From positions 1-62,503 of the forward strand of contig CAZUVM010000224.1 of assembly GCA_964623885.1 (NCBI GenBank): a DNA stretch of 62,503 bases, written 5' to 3'. Of the stretch, positions 43,082 to 49,540 are shown one piece after another. This DNA is from CAZUVM01 sp964623885. GTDB taxonomy: Bacteria > Verrucomicrobiota > Verrucomicrobiia > Limisphaerales > UBA8199. The position numbers and the translations under genes are program-made. The notes beneath the pieces are model-generated. The model worked only from the letters and a program-made list of their open reading frames with translations. It was not told the origin of the DNA and searched no databases. The stretch's first letter is position 1; the number at the start of each line of letters is the position of its first letter.

Positions 43082-43924
43082 ATGAAAACGCTGCTGCGCC
43101 TGGCGCCTATACTGCTCGCTCTTTCCAGTCCGTTCGCCTCTGCTCAAAATGCCGACTGGCATCGCGAATTCCCGGGGTTCAAGATCGCCGGCAACCTTTA
43201 TTACGTCGGCACTGCTGATCTCGCCGTTTATCTCATCAAGACCTCCGAAGGAAACATCCTGATCAACTCGGATTTCCCGCAAGATGTCCCGCTGATTCGC
43301 AACAGCATTCGTCAGCTTGGGTTCGAATATCGCGACACCAAAATCATTCTGATCAGCCACGCCCATGACGACCACGCCGCCGCCGTGGGCCAGATCCAGA
43401 GGGAAACAGGCGCTCGCGTTATGGTTATGGAACCCGATGCCGCATGGGTGCAGAGCACGGCACGCGACCACCCTGGAGCCAAAGTGCATCGTCTGCTGCA
43501 TGACAAAGATATTGTCGAGCTGGGCGAAGCGAAGCTGACCGCCCTGCTGACGGCTGGTCATACGCCCGGATGCACAACCTGGACAATGCAAGTGGATGAG
43601 GGTGGGCGAAAACTGAATGCAGTCATAATCGGTAGCCCCAATGTGAATCCTGGCTACATTCTCGTCGGCAACACAAACTACCCGCAAATCGCGGAAGACT
43701 ATGAAAAAACCTTTGCAGTGCTGGAGAGCTTGCCTGTCGATCTTTTCCTCGGGGCGCACGGCTCCTATTTTGGTTTGAAGCGCAAATACGAACAAATGAA
43801 AGCCCGGCAGCCCAATCCGTTCATCGATCCAGCCGGTTACCAGGCTTACGTTTCAGAGCGCAGAGATGCCTTCCGCAAAGAATGGGATCGCCAGAAACAA
43901 CACCCAGGCTCGCCTGCGCCGTAG
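43082..43924 (+). CDS. Subclass B3-like metallo-beta-lactamase
   Basis: 280 residues with a signal peptide (LLRLAPILLALSSPFASAQ). Zinc motifs in order: ISHAHDDHAAAVG (H-x-H-x-D-H), LTAGHTPGCTTWTM (the third His) and FLGAHGSYFG (the final His). GNILINSDFPQDVPLIRNSI and SIRQLGFEYRDTK resemble subclass B3 enzymes such as L1 and THIN-B. It could hydrolyse beta-lactams or have another periplasmic hydrolase role. It is just downstream of the sulfatase gene, so it may be cotranscribed. Activity is not assured by sequence alone. Confidence 0.85.
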   Translation: MKTLLRLAPILLALSSPFASAQNADWHREFPGFKIAGNLYYVGTADLAVYLIKTSEGNILINSDFPQDVPLIRNSIRQLGFEYRDTKIILISHAHDDHAAAVGQIQRETGARVMVMEPDAAWVQSTARDHPGAKVHRLLHDKDIVELGEAKLTALLTAGHTPGCTTWTMQVDEGGRKLNAVIIGSPNVNPGYILVGNTNYPQIAEDYEKTFAVLESLPVDLFLGAHGSYFGLKRKYEQMKARQPNPFIDPAGYQAYVSERRDAFRKEWDRQKQHPGSPAP

Positions 43925-44092
43925 TTTGACTTATCAGGTGGGTGGACTGCGGTGATTGACCCGGGGCGAGTGTCCTTACTTTTGACACAAGTGGGGGCTT
44001 TTTGCCGTCATTTCGTCGTGCATTATTCGGCAAGCAAGCTGCTATTACCAAGGGGTGTGTTGCCAGCCAACTGGCGGCACATGTAGTGAATT

Positions 44093-44335
44093 ATGAGTGC
44101 GATGCAAGTAGTAAAGACGGTGTTTTTCATGGGGGTCCTGCTATTCCTTGTCTTGATGGGGGTCGATAACCGTGGAATGGTCGACTTCCAACTCCCGCCG
44201 GTGTTGCGGGAGGAAGTCCGGCAACCCGCCGCCCTGATGTATTTTGGCTTCTTTGCCGTGGGCGTCATCACCGGCACCCTCGCCGCCCTGGGCCAAAAGA
44301 AGCCAGCCGCTGGTAAGCCGAATAAGCCCGCTTGA
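44093..44335 (+). CDS. Small two-segment membrane protein (LapA-like)
   Basis: 80 residues. Two transmembrane segments: VVKTVFFMGVLLFLVLMGV near the start and MYFGFFAVGVITGTLAAL near the end. NRGMVDFQLPPVL between them resembles the LapA/DUF1049 pattern of N-x-x-x-V-x-F. A basic tail (QKKPAAGKPNKPA) follows. A second in-frame ATG is at 44102. Function unknown. Confidence 0.62.
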   Translation: MSAMQVVKTVFFMGVLLFLVLMGVDNRGMVDFQLPPVLREEVRQPAALMYFGFFAVGVITGTLAALGQKKPAAGKPNKPA

Positions 44336-44495
44336 TGCGGCTTTCAATCGGTGCCGTCGAGGAACCAACCCCAACGCGCCACGGGTAGCAGGTCACAACC
44401 CTATCACCGTAAGGTCGGGCGCGACATGCTGGAGTGTATGGATCTCTCGCTAGCCCCTTTTCATTTCCAATTCAGTGGCTCGTGCCATCAGGATT

Positions 44496-45416
44496 CTATT
44501 CGTTGCCGAGAAACGGGTAGGCGCTGATCATGAAGCTGACATCGCGCGGCGTGGCCGCTGCACTGGGAATGTTGCTGTATTTACTCGGATCCATGCTCCC
44601 CGCATAGGCAACGGTCGCCCCATCAAGCCAGCGCCGCGCCGAGGCGTGACCGTCGGCCCAACTGAAGGTGCTGGAGGTTACATGAAACACCGCTGGGGAA
44701 TCTACGAACGTGGTGCCTAGCCAGTTGTTGGCAGAGCTGCCGTTCACGCCCATAACCCAGGTCCCCCAGTTCTCACCCCGTGGGTCATTTTCTTCCACAA
44801 ACAGGAGCTTCATGCTGAGGTGAAGCAATTGCGTTCGTTTCGTGATGAATTCGGATTGGGTGGGATGGTTAGCCCAGGTCTGGCCATTCAGCCCGGTCAC
44901 TCCGGCGACGCTGCCATACGCAAAGCCGCTGCCGACCGGCCGTTTGTATCGCAGATCTCCCGGACAATGAATGGCATTGGCGCTTTTCAGGTAAGGACCA
45001 AAAGCGCCCTGCCTGACGCATTCCTGCATCATCAGGATGGCGTAGCTTTGTGGGTCCATCCCGTTTGCCGGCGGCACGACCGGCAAGGTCGTGGAATAAT
45101 AGGGTGTTGTTGGCTGATACCGCCACGGGTGCTGGGTCAGGCCGGCAATGTTGGCGTTATCAAAGTTGTTCATATTGACGACGATCTCCTGGTTGTCCTC
45201 GGCATACATAGTCCAGGACAGCGCCAATTGTTTGTGGTTGTTGAGGCAGACGGCCATCGAGGCCTTTTGCTTGGCCTTATTCAACGCAGGCAAAAGCATG
45301 GCGGCCAGGATCGCGATGATCGCGATCACGACCAAAAGCTCAATTAAAGTGAACGCGCGCCGGATGCTGTGCCGGTGCCTTGCCGGTGTTAATTCATTTG
45401 CCATAAAGCCCCGCAT
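44496..45416 (-). CDS. Prepilin-type N-terminal cleavage/methylation protein with H-X9-DG motif
   Basis: 306 residues. After a basic leader (RHRHSIRRA) comes FTLIELLVVIAIIAILAAML, the type IV prepilin/pseudopilin cleavage site and helix. The C-terminal part has an exact H-X9-DG motif (HVTSSTFSWADG), typical of the DUF1559-related secretion-linked prepilin families of Verrucomicrobia and Planctomycetes. Start may be 45416 or 45404. It is downstream of a second prepilin gene (79-bp gap) on the same strand. No peptidase, ATPase or secretin gene is nearby, so it depends on machinery elsewhere. Confidence 0.87.
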   Translation of the reverse strand: MRGFMANELTPARHRHSIRRAFTLIELLVVIAIIAILAAMLLPALNKAKQKASMAVCLNNHKQLALSWTMYAEDNQEIVVNMNNFDNANIAGLTQHPWRYQPTTPYYSTTLPVVPPANGMDPQSYAILMMQECVRQGAFGPYLKSANAIHCPGDLRYKRPVGSGFAYGSVAGVTGLNGQTWANHPTQSEFITKRTQLLHLSMKLLFVEENDPRGENWGTWVMGVNGSSANNWLGTTFVDSPAVFHVTSSTFSWADGHASARRWLDGATVAYAGSMDPSKYSNIPSAAATPRDVSFMISAYPFLGNE

Positions 45417-45495
45417 ATAATCTCCAGGCCCAGGAGCGCGATACGGACTTGAGAGGTATCAGCAAATTTTATTCATATATTCAGATTTCATGCTT

Positions 45496-46362
45496 TTACA
45501 AGCAGCAAATGTTAACCGCTGATTCCTCGGCCAATAGCTGGATACAAAGCCGGCCGAGGACCGTCTGGGATTCCTCTTCAAAGACCGATTCAGAGATTTG
45601 GTGGGCAGGCCGTGGAAAATCCGATACCTGAGTTTGTTGCAGGGCGGTATGCATCTTGGTTTTCTGCACCCGACCATCGAAATAAAAGGCGTTCTTGCCC
45701 GACCAAATCCCTTCCGCCGGATGGAACGGCGCCGCATCACCGATCAGCGGCGTATTGAACCGGCCGCCAAAAAATTCATCCACCAGAGTCTTGGTCAGGT
45801 CCGACCAATCCTCGGAGTGGTCATAAGAGGCCCCGTTCAGCCAGCCGTTCCACTCGTAGCTGGTATGTTCCCCCGGGAAAATGGAACTATCGGCCGGGCA
45901 TCGGAAGACTTCGCGCGACTTCACGTACGGCATGAGCGCGTTGGTAATCGAAGGCAACGGCGGCTGGTTGGTGCCCAGGCTCGGCAAAGGCCAGGCGCAG
46001 ACGGGCAGGTGGTTATCATTGTCTCCAACATAAAGGTTCAGGGCCAGGCCGAGCTGATGCAGGTTACTAACGCAGGCAGCAGATTGGGCGCGGCGCTTGG
46101 CGCCCGAGAGTGAGGGCAGCAACAAGCCGGCCAGCAGCGCAATAATAGCCATGACCACCAGCAGCTCAATGAGAGTAAAACCTCCCCTCAGTAGTACGGA
46201 TGCCCTCGCCCACGCGTCGGTAGGGACGCGTTTGTAGGGGACGACGTGAGGAGTCCGCGCGGGAGGAGCCTTTTTGCAGAAGGACTCCTCATGTCGTCCC
46301 CTACATGCCCGGAATTGTGGGACGCGAGCGACGGCGTCCTCACCATCGGTGGATCGATTCAT
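45496..46362 (-). CDS. Prepilin-like protein with an unusually long leader that contains a palindromic repeat
   Basis: 288 residues from ATG 46362, which overlaps the upstream stop as ATGA (46359-46362). The prepilin signature LRGGFTLIELLVVMAIIALL begins only after 61 leader residues, and part of that leader is coded by the 46,234-46,304 palindrome (KKAPPARTPHVVPYKRVPT). Later parts: CVSNLHQLGLALNLYVGDND and FHPAEG...NAFYFDGRVQ, a variant of the C-terminal His...DG motif. Normal leaders are about 6-25 residues. An internal alternative start is possible but none with ATG is obvious. Probably a DUF1559-type pseudopilin. Confidence 0.75.
   Translation of the reverse strand: MNRSTDGEDAVARVPQFRACRGRHEESFCKKAPPARTPHVVPYKRVPTDAWARASVLLRGGFTLIELLVVMAIIALLAGLLLPSLSGAKRRAQSAACVSNLHQLGLALNLYVGDNDNHLPVCAWPLPSLGTNQPPLPSITNALMPYVKSREVFRCPADSSIFPGEHTSYEWNGWLNGASYDHSEDWSDLTKTLVDEFFGGRFNTPLIGDAAPFHPAEGIWSGKNAFYFDGRVQKTKMHTALQQTQVSDFPRPAHQISESVFEEESQTVLGRLCIQLLAEESAVNICCL
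46234..46304. repeat. Near-perfect 23-bp inverted repeat inside a prepilin leader
   Basis: Left arm 46,234-46,256 begins GTAGGGGACGACGTGAGGAG and pairs with right arm 46,282-46,304 with one mismatch; loop 25 nt. It interrupts the 5' part of the prepilin-like gene but keeps the frame open. Confidence 0.85.
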
Positions 46363-46901
46363 GGGTGATGGCCGCGCAGCGCCGCCAGCGTGGTCATCAG
46401 TTCCCTGATCACCGCTTGCTGCGCGCCGCGGTAATAAACATCCTGTGACTGGTACTGCGCCGTTGCCTGCCGCAGCATCGCTCTGCCCGCATCGGAATCC
46501 AGGCGCGCATGCAAGTCGTCTTTTTCCTGCGCCGACATCGTCTGGCGATAGTGCGCGATCCAATCCGCCATCGCCTGGGTGTTAGCGGCTTTCTGCGGTG
46601 CCGGGGTATGAGACACAATGAAATTCAGGCCTTTAATGTGATTCACATCGAAAAAATCGAGGAATGCCCGTTCCCGGTTGGTCGCCTCAGTCAACGGGCC
46701 GTAGCGAGCCTCAAGGAACACTTCGATGCGTTGATTCGGGTCACGAACGTGCCGGGCCGCTAAGCCGGCACGGACATCGCTCAGGACTTCTTTGGGGGTG
46801 TAACGGCGAAAAGTGTGCCGCCAGAAAATCGCCCCTGCCACAACCAAAAGGCAGAGGATTCCAGCCATCGCCACGATGGTTTTCGTGAAGCGCCTTTTCA
46901 T
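46359..46901 (-). CDS. Membrane-anchored protein of unknown function upstream of prepilin genes
   Basis: 180 residues from ATG 46901, with GGAG 8 nt upstream (GTG 46919 is also in frame). A basic start (MKRRFTKT) and one transmembrane segment (IVAMAGILCLLVVAGAIFW) precede a helical extracytoplasmic region (YTPKEVLSDVRAGLAARHV, then MADWIAHYRQTMSAQEKDDL). The end overlaps the prepilin-like start by ATGA, suggesting that the two proteins are made together. I recognise no family; it may assist assembly of the pseudopilin or be an unrelated envelope protein. Confidence 0.7.
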   Translation of the reverse strand: MKRRFTKTIVAMAGILCLLVVAGAIFWRHTFRRYTPKEVLSDVRAGLAARHVRDPNQRIEVFLEARYGPLTEATNRERAFLDFFDVNHIKGLNFIVSHTPAPQKAANTQAMADWIAHYRQTMSAQEKDDLHARLDSDAGRAMLRQATAQYQSQDVYYRGAQQAVIRELMTTLAALRGHHP

Positions 46902-47010
46902 TGCTCGGGCTCCAACCACTGATTATTCGAGACACCGGTCTATCTAACAGGTTATGGAAAATCCGCACGCGTAAACGTTGGCATGGCCCCGCCACAGGAG
47001 ACCTTCGTCA

Positions 47011-48513
47011 CTAACTGAGGCTCGTGCTGGTCTCCTGGGCGGCCGCTTGAGTCCGCGTCGTTGAGTCCTGGATGAGTCTTCGGAGCAGCGGAATGAGCGC
47101 GATCAGCGCCACGCCGGCGACAAAGCTGCCCCAGCCGAGTCGCGAGAACAACCTCGAGTAGTCGGGGTTGGTCGCAACCGCGGTAGTGCCCGTCGGCTCC
47201 GGCACCATGCCGGAGAAGTCTCCCGCGAAGAGGGAAGCCAGGCCGCTGACCAGCATCCAGGTGCCCATCATGATGCCCTGGTACTTGCTGGGCGCGAGCT
47301 TGCCGATCATTGCGTAGCCGATCGGCGAAATGAGCAGCTCACCTATCGACTGGAGCACGTAGCTCGCGAACAGCCAAAAAAATGGCGAGCGCCCGGTCGC
47401 ATCGGCGAAAGCGATCCCCACCGGGAGCGCCAGAAAACCGAGCGCCATCAGGATGAGCGAAGCGGCGAACTGTTGCGGAATGTCGATCCTCCAACCGCGC
47501 GCGCGGAGACGCGTAAAGAGCGCTGCCAGCAGTGGTCCGCCCACGACGATCACCACGGTGTTGATGTTCTGCACCCACTGCGGCGCAACGACGATGCCCC
47601 ACACGCGCAGGCGCACGTTGTTCACCGCGAAGAGCTGCAGCCCGTTTGGCGCCATCTGGTACAACGACCAAAAAACGAGCGAGCCTAAGGTCAGGATGAG
47701 ATACGCCCACATCCTCTTTCGCTCACTCACCAGTGGATGCTTTATGGTCAGATAGACGAGCGCAGCCCCGACGGCGCCGCTCGCGGCTTTGAGTATGATG
47801 CCGGTTGGTCCGGTGTGCTGCAGCATCAAACAAACGACCAGCGGAACGCCAAGTAGAATTGCGACTCCAATGCCAAAGCGCGCCCGAAACTGAGCGCCGG
47901 TGGCCTGCAGCAGTGGTGTTTTGCGATCGGCGAGGACTTTCCAGTTGAAAAGCGCCAGCACGATGGCCATGAAGTTCCCGACCGTCGCGAAGACAAAGAG
48001 TGGAGAATAGGCTTCAGTCTCCTGAAAGTGGCCGGCGACCGCAAAGCCGATGAAGAAACCGATGTTCATGCCGGCGTAGTTCCAGAGGAACGCGCTCTCG
48101 CGGCGCTCGTCTTCGGGGGTGAAGCGCTGGGTGAGCATCATGTTGATGCACGTGACATTCAAGCCCGAGCCGGTGAGGAAGAACGCCAGGCCCCAGTACA
48201 TCGACGCCATCGATCCGAGTGCGATCGTGCCGCAACCCAGCACCTGCAGCACCATTCCGCCGACGAATAGATTGCGGTTAGACAGGAACCTCCCGCCCAG
48301 ATACCCGCCGAACAAGTGCAGTCCATAGTTGAATGCCCCGAACACGCCCATGATCGCCGAGGCTTCTTTCGCTGCGAAATGCAGGTGGCGCGTCGCGTAC
48401 AGGACGAGCGTCGAATAAAGAACGGCAAATCCAAGCGTGGCGAAGATTTGGATGAAGAACAGGGCCGCGGCTCCCTCGGGGATGTGAGCGAGCCGGCGTT
48501 TCCAATCAGACAT
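47011..48513 (-). CDS. POT/PTR-family peptide MFS transporter (variant subfamily)
   Basis: 500 residues with about 12-14 transmembrane segments. GAFNYGLHLFGGYLGGRFLSNR and NYAGMNIGFFIGFAVAGHFQ resemble proton-dependent oligopeptide transporters, as does ELLISPIGYAMIGKLAPSKYQGIMMG in the second half. The TM1 region reads FFIQIFATLGFAVLYSTLVL, lacking the E-x-x-E-R-F-x-Y-Y-G proton-coupling motif of classic POTs. Similar E-less forms exist in some gamma-proteobacteria as far as I recall. Likely imports di- or tripeptides with modified coupling. Monocistronic. Confidence 0.82.
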   Translation of the reverse strand: MSDWKRRLAHIPEGAAALFFIQIFATLGFAVLYSTLVLYATRHLHFAAKEASAIMGVFGAFNYGLHLFGGYLGGRFLSNRNLFVGGMVLQVLGCGTIALGSMASMYWGLAFFLTGSGLNVTCINMMLTQRFTPEDERRESAFLWNYAGMNIGFFIGFAVAGHFQETEAYSPLFVFATVGNFMAIVLALFNWKVLADRKTPLLQATGAQFRARFGIGVAILLGVPLVVCLMLQHTGPTGIILKAASGAVGAALVYLTIKHPLVSERKRMWAYLILTLGSLVFWSLYQMAPNGLQLFAVNNVRLRVWGIVVAPQWVQNINTVVIVVGGPLLAALFTRLRARGWRIDIPQQFAASLILMALGFLALPVGIAFADATGRSPFFWLFASYVLQSIGELLISPIGYAMIGKLAPSKYQGIMMGTWMLVSGLASLFAGDFSGMVPEPTGTTAVATNPDYSRLFSRLGWGSFVAGVALIALIPLLRRLIQDSTTRTQAAAQETSTSLS

Positions 48514-48770
48514 AAGGCGATTTTGTCACGGCTGCCGGTGGTTGTCGATTCCCGGAACGAGTTGGTCGGTGTTGCTCAAATCGCAATTCTGGGCCTTAAA
48601 GTTCTTTGGCCAGCAGGCAACGAACCGTTCCGCTCCATCGTTGCCTACAATACCGGCGAACGGACGTTCACAGTGGTCAACGGCAATGAACGGAATTAGG
48701 GAGAACCCACGCGCTAGATCGGTTTAAATAATTTTGTAGCCGCAGAACAAGCAGGACCTCCTCTCCCTAA

Positions 48771-48797
48771 CCCCTCTCCTCCATAGAAGGAGAGGGG
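48771..48797. terminator. Perfect 10-bp hairpin (CCCCTCTCCT / AGGAGAGGGG)
   Basis: Stem 48,771-48,780 with 48,788-48,797, loop CCATAGA. It belongs to a CCCTAACCCCTCTCC-type dispersed repeat also seen at about 3825-3851. It might stop transcription but is followed by no U-tract. Confidence 0.5.
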
Positions 48798-48809
48798 ATC
48801 GTTTGCGCG

Positions 48810-48841
48810 CGCGCGGTTACAGGTTTGTTTAATTTGCTATA
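48810..48841 (+). repeat. 32-bp exact dispersed repeat, copy 2
   Basis: Identical to 8171-8202 (CGCGCGGTTACAGGTTTG... AATTTGCTATA). It lies about 90 bp before the truncated esterase reading frame. Confidence 0.85.
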
Positions 48842-48933
48842 AAGCCTGCGGCTGAAATCGGGGATCAGACCAGCTTGTTTTTAGCCGTGATCCAATCCGG
48901 ATTGTTGAAATAAGTTGTTCTGACCCCAAATAC

Positions 48934-49329
48934 GTGACCCCGGCGTTCACGCTGGCGTGGTTTCATCCCGAGCTTTATCACCGGGTGGTCGCCTACTCCG
49001 GCACTTTCGTGAACCAAAACAGCGACGATTATCCGCACGGCGCGTGGGAATATCACGAGAACCTTATCCCGAACGGCCCGGCCAAGCCGCTCCGCGTTTG
49101 GCTGGAGGTGGGCGAACACGACAACGGCGCGGCGAGCGCCTCTTCCGATTTCCACAACTGGGTCATCGCCAATATCCGCATGGCGAAAGTCCTCAAAGCG
49201 AAAGGCTATCACTACCAGTTCATCTATGCCAAAGGGGCGGGACATACCGACCGCAGAGTCATCGCCCAGACACTTCCTCAAGCCTTAGAATATGTGTGGA
49301 AGGGTTATTCCGTTGCGCAAGCGAAGTAG
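48934..49329 (+). pseudogene. N-terminally truncated esterase (alpha/beta hydrolase, PF00756-like)
   Basis: 131 codons from a GTG at 48934. AFTLAWFHPELYHRVVAYSGTFVNQ matches the part just after the nucleophile elbow of Esterase D/IroE-type proteins. WLEVGEHDNG supplies the acidic region and KGAGHTDRRVIAQTLPQAL the catalytic His. The G-x-S-x-G nucleophile and the whole N-terminal half are missing. The break lies just downstream of a dispersed 32-bp repeat and a small inverted-repeat element. It cannot be active as it stands. Confidence 0.75.
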
Positions 49330-49376
49330 GCAGTGCGTGCTTTAGAATTCATCTCATAAATCCCCCAGATGGTAGG

Positions 49377-49396
49377 AACGGCTCGCGAGCCGTCCC
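49377..49396. terminator. Perfect palindrome ACGGCTCGCGAGCCGT
   Basis: A 16-bp perfect palindrome about 50 bp after the truncated esterase stop. It belongs to the same style of REP-like elements seen elsewhere here. Confidence 0.4.
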
Positions 49397-49540
49397 TGCC
49401 CGCCCTTATTGACCTGCGACTGCGATTCCCCCCGCGGTAATGCTTTTGTCTTCTTTTCAGGATTAGCGTAACCTGTAAGCGATTCCGGGACGTCGCGCGC
49501 GGCGAGCGACGCAGTGCGGAGGCCCGGAACGTTGTGAGCT

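Larger units (their letters stand above)
48514..48933. other. 420-bp region of repeats and gene debris upstream of a truncated esterase
   Basis: Contents: about 48,535-48,699, a frame reading VDSRNELVGVAQIAILGLKV then VAYNTGERTFTVVNGNERN that looks like a decayed coding end; 48,771-48,797, a 10-bp hairpin in a CCCCTCTCC-type repeat; 48,810-48,841, copy 2 of the 32-bp repeat; 48,860-48,927, a short inverted-repeat-bounded element. No intact gene. Confidence 0.6.
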
